Assembly: GCA_005884335.1 (NCBI GenBank)
Contig: VBCJ01000241.1
Location: forward strand, 1-10,368
Origin: Betaproteobacteria bacterium
Lineage (GTDB): Bacteria; Pseudomonadota; Gammaproteobacteria; Burkholderiales; SG8-39
Direction: 5' to 3'
Length of the DNA stretch: 10,368 nucleotides
Below are positions 1 through 6,906 of this stretch, piece by piece. Both the position numbers and the translations under genes were made by a program. Under the pieces are notes generated by a model. It had not been told where the DNA came from, made no database searches, and saw only the letters and a list, made by a program, of their open reading frames with translations. Within the stretch, counting starts at the first letter, position 1. Each line of letters begins with the position of its first letter.

Positions 1-562
1 CGTCGACGATGGTTGTCAGACGGGCTGGATGGGCCTTGTCGGTAACGTCGTAGATCTCGTGCGCCGTTGAACCGAGCGTTCGCAAGAGGTACCACTTGCC
101 TTTCACCCCGTGCGGCAGGACGCTTCCGCTGCACACGCGCACCATCTGGGCGCCGCCGGCTTCGTCTCCTCCTTCGGCCGGGCCCGGAATGTGAGCGAGG
201 TATCTGGGCTTCGCGGGGTCGGTGACATCCACAATCGAAGTCCCGTTGCCTTCGACGACACCGGTGAGTGGATTGGGCATCTTGCCAGTGTGGTGACCGA
301 CGTAGGCGATCTCGCGCCCGTTTTCGTTGATGATGATGGGTTGGTACGCCGAACGCCCTTGCAGATCGCTGTGGCCGGCGAGTTCCGTGTTCCACGCGGA
401 TTGCTGATTCGCAGAGTTGGGAGCCGGCTGCTGAATCGCCGGGCTTCCGTTCAAAATCACCGCTGGGATGGTCGATCCATTTGGCGGGTAGCTTTGAGCC
501 GTAGCGGTTGAGCCGGTTCCGAAGGCGACGGCAAGCGCACAGGTGGCAAGCAGTGCTTTCAT
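1..562 (-). CDS. LVIVD-repeat secreted protein, N-terminal part (runs off the window)
   Basis: This gene is open from the ATG at 562 to the window edge, giving 187 residues without a stop; its 3' end lies outside. The product begins with a signal peptide (MKALLATCALAVAFGTG..., likely cut after ATA at residues 20-22), so it should be exported. The mature part contains GHSDLQGRSAYQPIIINENG, then YVGHHTGK, then GTSIVDVTDPAKPRYLAHIP and later AHEIYDVTDKAHPARLTT. The repeated I-x-DVTDPAKP units are typical of LVIVD-repeat (COG5276-like) proteins, predicted beta-propellers of unknown function that are common in betaproteobacteria. A GGGAG ribosome site lies a few bases upstream of the ATG. The gene starts 18 bases after the upstream Bug receptor stop, so it may be the last visible member of that operon. 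Family assignment is by recalled sequence pattern; no biochemical role can be given. Confidence 0.85.
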   Translation of the reverse strand, partial: MKALLATCALAVAFGTGSTATAQSYPPNGSTIPAVILNGSPAIQQPAPNSANQQSAWNTELAGHSDLQGRSAYQPIIINENGREIAYVGHHTGKMPNPLTGVVEGNGTSIVDVTDPAKPRYLAHIPGPAEGGDEAGGAQMVRVCSGSVLPHGVKGKWYLLRTLGSTAHEIYDVTDKAHPARLTTIVD

Positions 563-580
563 GTTTTCTCCCTTTTGCGT

Positions 581-1555
581 TCAGTCGAGCAGGAGCAAGC
601 CGCCTTGCTTCACGACGCGCGCCCATTTCTGCACTTCTCCTCTGAAGAAGGCCGTGAACTGCTCCGGCCCACTGCCGATCGGCACGAACCCCTGCTGTGA
701 CAGGCGTTCCTTCAGATCGGGCGAATGCACAGCCTTGACCGACGCCGCCGCAAGCTTGTCGACGATTTCCTTCGGCGTTGCGGCCGGTGCAAACAGGCCG
801 AACCAGCCGCTGAACTCGTAGCCCAGAACGCCGGCTTCGGCGACGGTCGGCAGGTCGGCCGCGAGCGGCGAGCGCTGCGCGGTACTGACCGCCAGCGCAC
901 GGAGCTTCCCTGATTTCATCTGAGGCAGGGCCGAGGTCTGGAACATGAACATCAGGTTGATCTGCCCTGAGAGCAGGTCCGGCAGCGCGAGCGCGTCCGC
1001 CTTGTACGGCGCGTGGAGCATGTCGACGCCGGTGAGCACCTTGAACAGCTCGGCCGCGAGATGGCTGGAGGTACCGATGCCCGACGAGGAGTACGTCAGC
1101 TTGCCGGGATTGCGGCTCGCGTACGCGACCAGCTCCTTGATCGACTTGACCGGCAACGACGGGTGAACGACAACTATCATCGGCACTTCGCAGCAACCGC
1201 TGACGGGGACCAGATCCTTCAGCGGGTCAAAGGGCACCTTGCGCTGCAGCGCCGGGTTGCTCGCGAGGCTGGTTGCGGCCATGACCACCGTGTAGCCGTC
1301 CGGCGCGGCCCGCACCGTCGCTTCTGCACCGATGTTCCCGCCAGCGCCAGGGCGATTGTCGACGATGATCTGCTGGCCTAGGATCTCGGCGAGCTTCGCG
1401 GCAACCGCGCGGCCGATGTTGTCGCCCGTGCCGCCGGGCGAATAGGGCACGACCATGCGGATGACTTTGGCGGGATACGGCTCCGCCGCCTCGGCGAATC
1501 CGCTTACCACGATGAGGGCGGCCGCGATCGCTGCAAATTTGGATTTGCGATTCAT
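581..1555 (-). CDS. Bug/TctC-family tripartite tricarboxylate transporter substrate-binding protein (receptor 1)
   Basis: This is a full-length 324-residue periplasmic binding protein of the Bug (TctC) family, which captures organic acids, often aromatic carboxylates, for TTT-type transporters. Residues 1-23 form a signal peptide (MNRKSKFAAIAAALIVVSGFAEA). The family landmarks follow in order: PAKVIRMVVPYSPGGTGDNIGR, LGQQIIVDNRPGAGGNIGAE, APDGYTVVMA, DPLKDLVPVS, VVHPSLPVKSIKELVAYA, SSGIGTSSHLAAELFK, HAPYKADALALPDLLSGQI, SGKLRALAVST and LPTVAEAG. The frame stays open upstream, but ATG 1555 is chosen because it starts the signal peptide, has an AAGGG ribosome site just upstream, and overlaps the oxygenase stop as ATGA (1552-1555). 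That overlap suggests translational coupling, so its ligand may be the oxygenase substrate (inference). No TctA/TctB partners are present, which is usual for orphan Bug receptors. Confidence 0.93.
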   Translation of the reverse strand: MNRKSKFAAIAAALIVVSGFAEAAEPYPAKVIRMVVPYSPGGTGDNIGRAVAAKLAEILGQQIIVDNRPGAGGNIGAEATVRAAPDGYTVVMAATSLASNPALQRKVPFDPLKDLVPVSGCCEVPMIVVVHPSLPVKSIKELVAYASRNPGKLTYSSSGIGTSSHLAAELFKVLTGVDMLHAPYKADALALPDLLSGQINLMFMFQTSALPQMKSGKLRALAVSTAQRSPLAADLPTVAEAGVLGYEFSGWFGLFAPAATPKEIVDKLAAASVKAVHSPDLKERLSQQGFVPIGSGPEQFTAFFRGEVQKWARVVKQGGLLLLD

Positions 1556-2850
1556 GTCGGGACCCTTCCAAGCGCGCTGCCGAAGCGCTGTTTCATCACT
1601 TCCTCGAGAGACATGCTTGCGGGAGCAACGCTGCCTCCGGAGCGCAGCGAGTAGCTCTTGTACCGCTGTGCCGCTTCGGGCTCCTTGCCTTCGCGCAACG
1701 CTTTCGCTCCTTCCAGCATCATGCGGCGAAAGCGCACGATCGGCACGTCCGTAGGGGTCAGATGCTCGCGCGTGCGGTCGGCGATGACGCCCTGGCTGTC
1801 CTGGGCCAGCGCGTCCTGCTCCGCGACCCCGCGCACGCCCGTGAACGTCCGGTGCTTCTGGTCGTCGCGGTCGATCAGGAAGTCGTTCGAGCGATTGCGC
1901 AGGGGCACGAAGCCCGGTCCGAGCTCGGCCATCTGGCCGTATCCGCCTTTCTCGAACTTGGCGCGCTCCTCGTCGGAAAGCGGCCTTTCCGGGTGCCATG
2001 CATAGACGTAGATCCAGCAGGCTTCGTCGGTGATCGGCACCCAGGTGTAGCCGAAGTAAGTTTCACCGGGCATGGCCGAGGGCGTGACCGAGTGCGCCGG
2101 CAGCATGAACTGGGTGATGCGCCAGTACAGGTCCTCTCCGTCCGCCCGGCGCGAGCCGCCGACCACGAAGCCGACCTCGTGCTCGAGGATCGAGAACTGC
2201 GGCATCGGGTCGTTGCGCAGCCAGCGTAGCCGCCGCTCGTCCGCCGCCGCGTTCGGGTTCTCGTTGGAGGCGACGCGCGGCGCCGGCATGTGCAGGAAGG
2301 AAAAATGCGCCGTGTCGAGCGCGCCTTCCATGGAATGCGCCCAATTGCACTGCTGCAGTCTCTTCGTCACGTAGCGGTGCGACGGCGGTAGCATGCCGAA
2401 CTCCAGTTGCGGGACGCTTTCGGGCGCGCGCTCGCGCGGTCCGAGATACGCCCACACGATCTCGCCGAACTCGCGGGTGGGGTAGGCCTTGATGGAGATC
2501 GTCTCGTAATAGCGGGATCCGGGCGGCACGTTAGGCAGGTCGACGCACTTGCCGTTCACGTCGTACTTCCAGCCGTGATAGATGCAGCGGATACCGCAGT
2601 CTTCGTTGCGGCCGAAGAACAGGTTGGCGCCGCGGTGCGCGCAGTGCGGCTCGATCAATCCGACCCTGCCTTTCGTGTCGCGAAAGGCGACCAGATCTTC
2701 GCCCATCACTTTGACGCGGATCGGCGGGCTGTCGGGCTCGGCAATTTCACGCGAGAGCGCAATCGGCTGCCAGAAGCGCCGGAAATACTCGCCCATCGCG
2801 GTGCCGGCATCCGTGCGGGTGAGCAGCTCGTTGTCGGAAGACGTTAGCAT
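1552..2850 (-). CDS. Rieske [2Fe-2S] ring-hydroxylating oxygenase, phthalate 4,5-dioxygenase-like alpha subunit
   Basis: The 432-residue product begins MLTSSDNELLTRTDAGTAMG, the usual opening of phthalate dioxygenase-type oxygenases. The Rieske cluster ligands are C70-x-H72 and C89-x2-H92 (CAHRG...CIYHGWKY). The catalytic iron site is the classic E-x3-D-x2-H-x4-H: E175, D179, H182, H187, within SMEGALDTAHFSFLH. A C-terminal acidic ligand is probably D346 or D351 in EQDALAQDSQG, followed by IADRTREHL, also typical of this family. Such enzymes insert O2 into, or demethylate, aromatic acids in the cytoplasm using electrons from a flavin/ferredoxin reductase. No reductase is encoded in the window, so it must be supplied elsewhere. 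The gene lies between Bug receptor genes and its stop overlaps the ATG of receptor 1. The ribosome site is weak (AAGGG about 13 bases upstream of the ATG). The substrate cannot be read from sequence; phthalate is only one option. Confidence 0.93.
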   Translation of the reverse strand: MLTSSDNELLTRTDAGTAMGEYFRRFWQPIALSREIAEPDSPPIRVKVMGEDLVAFRDTKGRVGLIEPHCAHRGANLFFGRNEDCGIRCIYHGWKYDVNGKCVDLPNVPPGSRYYETISIKAYPTREFGEIVWAYLGPRERAPESVPQLEFGMLPPSHRYVTKRLQQCNWAHSMEGALDTAHFSFLHMPAPRVASNENPNAAADERRLRWLRNDPMPQFSILEHEVGFVVGGSRRADGEDLYWRITQFMLPAHSVTPSAMPGETYFGYTWVPITDEACWIYVYAWHPERPLSDEERAKFEKGGYGQMAELGPGFVPLRNRSNDFLIDRDDQKHRTFTGVRGVAEQDALAQDSQGVIADRTREHLTPTDVPIVRFRRMMLEGAKALREGKEPEAAQRYKSYSLRSGGSVAPASMSLEEVMKQRFGSALGRVPT

Positions 2851-2941
2851 GATGGAGTCATCCCTTGGCGATCACTTCAGGCTAGCAACCGATCCACCGG
2901 TTCCGGAGGCGCGACGAGTCGCTAATCCGATATTTTGACCC

Positions 2942-3904
2942 TTATTCCACCTTGATATTGCCGTCGGTAATGACTTTATGCCAGCGAGCAAAATCCTCGC
3001 GGATGTACACTCCAAATTGCTCGGGGCGACCGCCCACCGGCTCAACTCCTAACGAGGCAAAGCGCTCGCGAACCAAGGGCGACTCCAATACGCGAATTGA
3101 GGCAGCATGGAGTTGCTGGATGATCTCCCGCGGCGTGCCGCTCGGTGCCACCAAGCCGGTGACGTTCAGGACCTCGTACCCGGGCACGCTCGCCTCGATG
3201 AAAGTCGGGACATCTGGAAGAGCCGTCCAGCGCCGGGCTGAAGATACGGCGAGCGCCCGGACTTTTCCCGATTTGATATTTCCGATTTCTGTGGTGATCT
3301 GATCGAAATACAATTGCACCTGCCCACCAATAAGGTCCGCCACTGCTTGGCCGCTGCCCTTATAGGGAACGTGAACGAACTTGGTTCCCGTCGATGACTG
3401 AAAAAGCTCGCCGGCGAGATGGTTGGAACTGCCGGAACCGGCAGACGCCATGGTTATTGTCCCTGGACGAGATTTTGCGAGGCTGACCAATTCGCCGACC
3501 GTGCGCACCGGCACGGACGGGTGTGCGACGAGTACAAACGGCACCTGCTGCAGAATCACGATTGGTGAAAAGTCCTTGACCGGATCATAAACATCTTTAT
3601 ATAGGGCGGGTGCGACACCAAGCGTGCTTGTCGAGCCCATAAGCAACGTATAGCCGTCTGGGAAAGCCTTTGCCACTTGGTTTGCGGCGATCGTACCTCC
3701 GGCGCCAGGCCTGTTTTCTACAATTACAGGTTGCCCAAGTATTTCTTGAAGGCCAGGCGCCACTGCGCGCGCTGTAATATCGACGTTGCCACCGGGAACA
3801 AATGGAACGAGCAAGCGAATTGGCTTTGACGGCCAGGATTGTGCGTGAAGGGTTGAAAAGGTGAAAGCACTGAAGATGGCGATGGTGCCGAAAACGCGGC
3901 GCAT
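2942..3904 (-). CDS. Bug/TctC-family substrate-binding protein (receptor 2), lower GC than neighbours
   Basis: This is a complete 320-residue Bug receptor with a signal peptide (MRRVFGTIAIFSAFTFSTLHA, cut before QSWPSKPIRL). The family pattern is intact: LLVPFVPGGNVDITARAVAP, LGQPVIVENRPGAGGTIAAN, FPDGYTLLMGSTS, YDPVKDFSPIV, VAHPSVPVRTVGELVSLAKS, ASAGSGSSNHLAGELFQ, FVHVPYKGSGQAVADLIGGQ, SGKVRALAVSS and LPDVPTFIEA. An in-frame ATG exists eight codons upstream at 3928, but ATG 3904 is preferred because AAGGAG sits six bases in front of it and the signal peptide starts there. The gene follows the broken receptor 3 by 30 bases and precedes the oxygenase by 91 bases. Its base composition is visibly more AT-rich (43% GC in 3541-3600) than the flanking genes, which suggests a different origin. 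The ligand is unknown. Confidence 0.92.
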   Translation of the reverse strand: MRRVFGTIAIFSAFTFSTLHAQSWPSKPIRLLVPFVPGGNVDITARAVAPGLQEILGQPVIVENRPGAGGTIAANQVAKAFPDGYTLLMGSTSTLGVAPALYKDVYDPVKDFSPIVILQQVPFVLVAHPSVPVRTVGELVSLAKSRPGTITMASAGSGSSNHLAGELFQSSTGTKFVHVPYKGSGQAVADLIGGQVQLYFDQITTEIGNIKSGKVRALAVSSARRWTALPDVPTFIEASVPGYEVLNVTGLVAPSGTPREIIQQLHAASIRVLESPLVRERFASLGVEPVGGRPEQFGVYIREDFARWHKVITDGNIKVE

Positions 3905-3934
3905 AGACCTCTCCTTGGTGACCAGCAAAGCGAC

Positions 3935-4793
3935 TCAATCGGCTTTGATTCCCGCTTCTGTCACAACTTTAGCGTACCGCGCCGCTTCGGACTGCAAGAG
4001 CGCACCGAACTGCTCCGGCGTGCCCGGGGCAGGGGACATTCCGTAAGTCTTGAGTTTTTCCTGTATCTGCGCGCTGCGCAGCGCGCTCACCAGCTCCGCG
4101 TTCAGCCGCGAGATCGCGGACGGCGGAGTCGCGCTCGGCACGACCAGCCCGCTCCAGTTCGTCGATTCGACCTCGGGATATCCGGCTTCGCGCATGGTCG
4201 GAACATCGGGCAACACCTCGGTGCGCTCGGGCGTCGTGACGGCGAGCGGGCGGATCTTGCCGCTCTTTGCGAACGGCGCGACCGCGGACGCGTTGACGGA
4301 CACCATGGGGATGTGGCCTCCCGCAGCGGCCGTGAGCGCCGGCGCCTCGCCCTGGAAGGGCGCGTGCACGATGTTGATGTTCGCGGCAAGCCTGAACATC
4401 TCGCCGATGACATGATGAGTCGTGCCGGCGCCGGGCGTTCCGTAGGCGATTTCGCCGGGCTTCGCGCGCGCGAGCGCGACCAACTCCTGGATGGACTTCG
4501 CCGGCACCGAAACTCGGGAAGACCACCAGCAGCGTGTGGCCGTCGCCGGGAGCGCGTGCGGCGAGCTCATACCCGATCACCGCCCCGGCGCCCGGGCGAT
4601 TCTCCGCGATCACCGGCTGCCCCAGGCCTTTCGCCATGCGCTCCCCGAGGAGCCGGCTCGTGATATCGGCCGCGCCGCCCGGCGGGAAGGGCACGATGAT
4701 GCGCAGGGGCTTCGAGGGGAACGACTGCGCATGAACGGTGCTCGCGAATCCTGCGAGGAAAATTAGCAATGCTGCGGCGATGCGCGGGTTCAT
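3935..4793 (-). pseudogene. Bug/TctC-family substrate-binding protein (receptor 3), frameshifted by an internal deletion
   Basis: The N-terminal part is in one frame from ATG 4793 (AAAGGA ribosome site upstream). It has a signal peptide (MNPRIAAALLIFLAGFASTVHA) and then PLRIIVPFPPGGAADITSRL, LGQPVIAENRPGAGAVIGYE and DGHTLLVVFPSF. At about 4510 the homology jumps to another frame and continues VSVPAKSIQELVALARAKPG, GTPGAGTTHHVIGEMFRLAA, IVHAPFQGEAPALTAAAGGH, LPDVPTMREAG and VVTEAGIKAD, ending at TGA 3935. Against receptor 2, about 36 residues between TLL and the VPAKS motif are missing, which fits a net loss of about 107 bases (or a nearby number that changes the frame). The original frame would read on as unrelated sequence, so no working receptor is expected from this copy unless the lesion is an assembly error. 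It heads the minus-strand receptor/oxygenase run. Confidence 0.88.
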
Positions 4794-4843
4794 CGAGAGG
4801 TCCTTTGTTGGGGCGGTGCTTTCTTAGTAACCTTGGAGCTCAT

Positions 4844-4866
4844 CGGCGCGCGCTTGCGCGCGTCCG
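4844..4866. terminator. GC-rich hairpin in the gap between the cupin gene and receptor 3
   Basis: The 98-base gap between the cupin stop (4892) and the receptor 3 start (4793) contains a strong inverted repeat: CGG-CGCGCG, loop CTTG, CGCGCG-T-CCG, with one bulged T. It lies 26 bases downstream of the cupin stop on the minus strand and could end cupin transcripts or attenuate read-through. There is no T-run after the stem in either direction, so it is not a textbook Rho-independent terminator. I see no convincing promoter for the receptor operon in the rest of the gap. Confidence 0.25.
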
Positions 4867-4891
4867 CGCATGGAGCGAATCGTTAGACGCT

Positions 4892-5515
4892 TCATGGCCT
4901 AAGGAATCTCATAGCGCCTTGCTGGTCGGCGGCCGAGCTAAGATAGGGTAGACCAGACCTCTTGATGTACACAGTCCCGAGGACAAACAACTCCGCACCT
5001 TGCTCATATGAGACGACGCCCAGGTCTGCTTGGGGCTCCCAACGTTCGAGGCGCATCACGTCCGAGAAGCCGGTCTGCTGGTAGAGCGCCTTGTAAGCTA
5101 CGGCCGGAAGCGAGCTCGGCTCCCAGGCTAGCTTGTGGGTGTCGATGACGATATGGCTCCGTTCCCGACCCGGAAATTGCCTTAGCTTGACGAACAGGAC
5201 GCAACCCGGTTCCGAAAAAGGTGCATGGCGAAAGCCTTCCGGATTTAGGAGAAACGTGCCGGCGGGCCAGTCCCCATGTTCGTCGGAGAACACGCCCTCG
5301 AGCACGAGAATCTCCGCTCCCTGGGGATGATCGTGCGCCGGAAACCTCGAGCGTGGCCCGTAGCGCACGACAGAGGTAACTTGGCCCGACTCCGGAGGAC
5401 CCACCAGGTGGACCCGCTTACGCCAGACCGACCTGCTCGGACTCGGCGCCCACTCCATCCGAGTCGTGTCGGCCACGGCCCGGACGGAGAGATTCCCGTT
5501 GATTGCCTCACACAT
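4892..5515 (-). CDS. ChrR-type double-cupin protein with a shortened second cupin
   Basis: This 207-residue protein resembles the cupin domain of anti-sigma factor ChrR, a small metal-binding beta-barrel, but lacks the N-terminal zinc anti-sigma domain. The first cupin is complete: WAPSPSRSVWRKR (residues 22-34), RFPAHDHPQGAEILVLEG with likely ligands H61, H63 and E68, then AGTFLLNPEGFRHAPFSEPG with H97 and CVLFVKL. The second cupin begins normally (RLERWEPQADLGVVSYEQGAELFVL, residues 155-179) but jumps directly to GTVYIKRSG. The roughly 32 residues that separate the equivalent motifs in the first cupin are absent, though the frame is kept. The second half therefore cannot form a barrel. The start at 5515 overlaps the end of the carbonic anhydrase gene by 8 bases (ATGTGTGA), pointing to co-translation; no clear ribosome site is seen. 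ATG at residue 20 is a less likely alternative start. The function is unknown; metal binding is inferred. Confidence 0.82.
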   Translation of the reverse strand: MCEAINGNLSVRAVADTTRMEWAPSPSRSVWRKRVHLVGPPESGQVTSVVRYGPRSRFPAHDHPQGAEILVLEGVFSDEHGDWPAGTFLLNPEGFRHAPFSEPGCVLFVKLRQFPGRERSHIVIDTHKLAWEPSSLPAVAYKALYQQTGFSDVMRLERWEPQADLGVVSYEQGAELFVLGTVYIKRSGLPYLSSAADQQGAMRFLRP

Positions 5516-6041
5516 GGCCGCGTTGCTTGAGTTTCTCGCGGTAGAGCTTCGAGCGCCGGACGTAGATGTCGGCGTTCTTCAGCAGTTCTTGTTTTTCCTC
5601 CGGCTTCAGTTCGCGGATGACTTTGGCCGGCGAGCCGAAGACGAGGACGCCGTCGGGATACGTTTTACCTTCGGGGATGAGAGCGCCCGCGCCGATGATG
5701 CAGCGGCTGCCGATGACGGCGTGGTTCATGATGATCGCGCCGATGCCGACGAGCGTGCCGTCGCCGATGGTGCAGCCGTGCAGCATGGCCTGGTGGCCGA
5801 CGGAGACGTTCTTCCCGAGCGTGAGGGGAATGCCCGGATCGGCGTGCAGGACCGCGGCGTCCTGGATGTTGGTGCGCTCGCCGATGGTGATGATGTCGCT
5901 GTCGCCGCGGACGACGGAGTTGAACCAGACGCTCGCCTGGTTGTGCAGGATCACGGTGCCGATGACGGTGGCGTTCTCCGCGATGAACCACTCCTCGCCG
6001 TGGAATACGACTTTGCGCTCGCCGAGGGAAAAGATCGCCAT
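5508..6041 (-). CDS. Gamma-class carbonic anhydrase family protein (YrdA/PaaY-like)
   Basis: The 177-residue product is a left-handed beta-helix hexapeptide protein of normal family length. Repeats such as ATVIGTVIL, SVWFNSVVRGDSDIITIGER and TIGDGTLVGIGAIIMNHAVI are followed by a C-terminal helix (PEEKQELLKNADIYVRRSK). The three zinc-binding histidines of gamma carbonic anhydrases are present: H66 (AAVLHADPG), H83 and H88 (VSVGHQAMLHGC). NIQDAAVLH and PDGVLVFGSPAKVIREL match the YrdA/PaaY branch. Family members hydrate CO2 slowly or act as thioesterases, and many have no proven activity, so the reaction is left open. The start is ATG 6041; the ribosome site is weak. The gene overlaps the downstream cupin gene and is divergent from the hydrolase, with an 86-base gap. 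Confidence 0.93.
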   Translation of the reverse strand: MAIFSLGERKVVFHGEEWFIAENATVIGTVILHNQASVWFNSVVRGDSDIITIGERTNIQDAAVLHADPGIPLTLGKNVSVGHQAMLHGCTIGDGTLVGIGAIIMNHAVIGSRCIIGAGALIPEGKTYPDGVLVFGSPAKVIRELKPEEKQELLKNADIYVRRSKLYREKLKQRGHV

Positions 6042-6095
6042 GATCGCGCCGGGATCATAGCAGAACGTTGGCGGTGGTCACGGCGCGCCGCCTGT

Positions 6096-6101
6096 TATCA
6101 T
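6096..6101 (+). promoter_or_regulatory. Possible -10 box for the hydrolase/PHP/trpS/scpA direction
   Basis: In the 86-base gap between the divergent carbonic anhydrase and hydrolase genes there is a TATCAT hexamer (5 of 6 matches to TATAAT) about 26 bases before the hydrolase ATG. No good -35 box lies at the standard distance; the nearest TTG-type element, TTGGCG at 6068-6073, is 22 bases away. It is the only promoter-like signal I see before the plus-strand gene run. Confidence 0.25.
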
Positions 6102-6127
6102 CACGCGCTTTCACGATCGAGTGCCGA

Positions 6128-6897
6128 ATGAAGACCAGCGAATCCCTGTTCGTGCCGGTGCGCGGGCTGCGTTATCACTGCCGCTGCTGGGGCGACGAGC
6201 GCGCGACTAAGCTGTTCATGCTCCACGGCTGGATGGACGTGTCGGCCTCGTTCCAGTTCCTGGTAGACGCGCTGCGCCGCGACTGGCGAGTGATCGCGCC
6301 GGACTGGCGCGGATTCGGGCTCAGCGAATGGGCGAGGAGCGACAGCTACTGGTTCCCGGATTATTTCGCCGATCTCGACCGCTTGCTCGATCATTTCCAG
6401 CCGGATGCGCCGGCGACGCTCGTCGGCCACAGCATGGGCGGCAACGTCGCCGCGATGTACGCCGGCATCCGGCCGGAGCGCGTTGCGCGCTTGATCGATC
6501 TGGAAGGGTTCGGACTCACCGGGACGCGAGCGGAGAAAGCGCCAGAGCGTTACGCGCGATGGCTGGCCGAGCTCGCAGGCGAAAAGCCCGGGTTTCGCGA
6601 CTACGAAAACTTCGACGCGCTCGCCGAGCGCCTGCGCAGCAACAATTCCCGTCTGAGCGGCGAAAAGGCGCTGTATCTCGCGCAGCACTGGGGCAGGCCG
6701 AAGCCCGACGGCCGCGTCGAGCTCGCGAGCGATCCCGCGCACAAGCTCGGATGCTGAAGCTGTCGAGCGCCGATCTCGCCGCGCGCAAGGCGTGTTTCCT
6801 GCAATTGACCGAACGCGTGATCCTCGGCGCCGGCCACATGGTCCATCACGATCAACCCGAGCGGCTCGCTGCGGTGATCGAAGAGTTTCTCGGGTAA
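6128..6897 (+). pseudogene. Alpha/beta hydrolase, frame broken by an internal deletion near 6750
   Basis: From ATG 6128 the protein reads as an alpha/beta hydrolase fold enzyme: oxyanion HGW at residues 33-35, APDWRGFGLSEW (58-68) and the nucleophile elbow GHSMGG with Ser102. It continues to ELASDPAHKL (198-207), then stops two codons later at TGA 6755-6757. Homologous C-terminal sequence resumes in another frame: MLKLSSADLAARKACF from 6751, and GAGHMVHHDQPERLAAVIEE, with the catalytic histidine, to TAA 6895-6897. In relatives, HKL is followed by roughly 30-35 residues containing a strand with a likely catalytic acid before this tail; that block is missing here. As written, the gene gives a 209-residue product without catalytic His, and probably without the acid. 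An upstream in-frame ATG at 6068 is less likely because the family homology begins near 6128. The natural substrate is unknown. Confidence 0.85.
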
Positions 6898-6906
6898 GAT
6901 GCCTCA

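Noticed and set aside
1556..1999. Upstream in-frame extension of Bug receptor 1, giving a 472-residue protein
   Set aside because: The extension is arginine/proline-rich, lies antisense-free but fully inside the oxygenase gene in another frame, and would bury the signal peptide; ATG 1555 fits far better.
4500..4520. Programmed frameshifting in receptor 3
   Set aside because: There is no slippery run or stimulatory structure at the switch, and about 36 conserved residues are missing, which a shift of frame alone cannot supply.
5466..6131. Plus-strand open frame of 221 residues opposite the carbonic anhydrase
   Set aside because: It is a low-complexity D/A/V-rich translation, the complement of a hexapeptide-repeat gene; the minus strand has zinc ligands and family length.
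4490..6765. CTCGG pentamer (either strand) near the three inferred deletion junctions as a recombination signal
   Set aside because: A five-base GC-rich word is expected often by chance in this composition, and the pre-deletion sequences are unknown, so microhomology cannot be judged.
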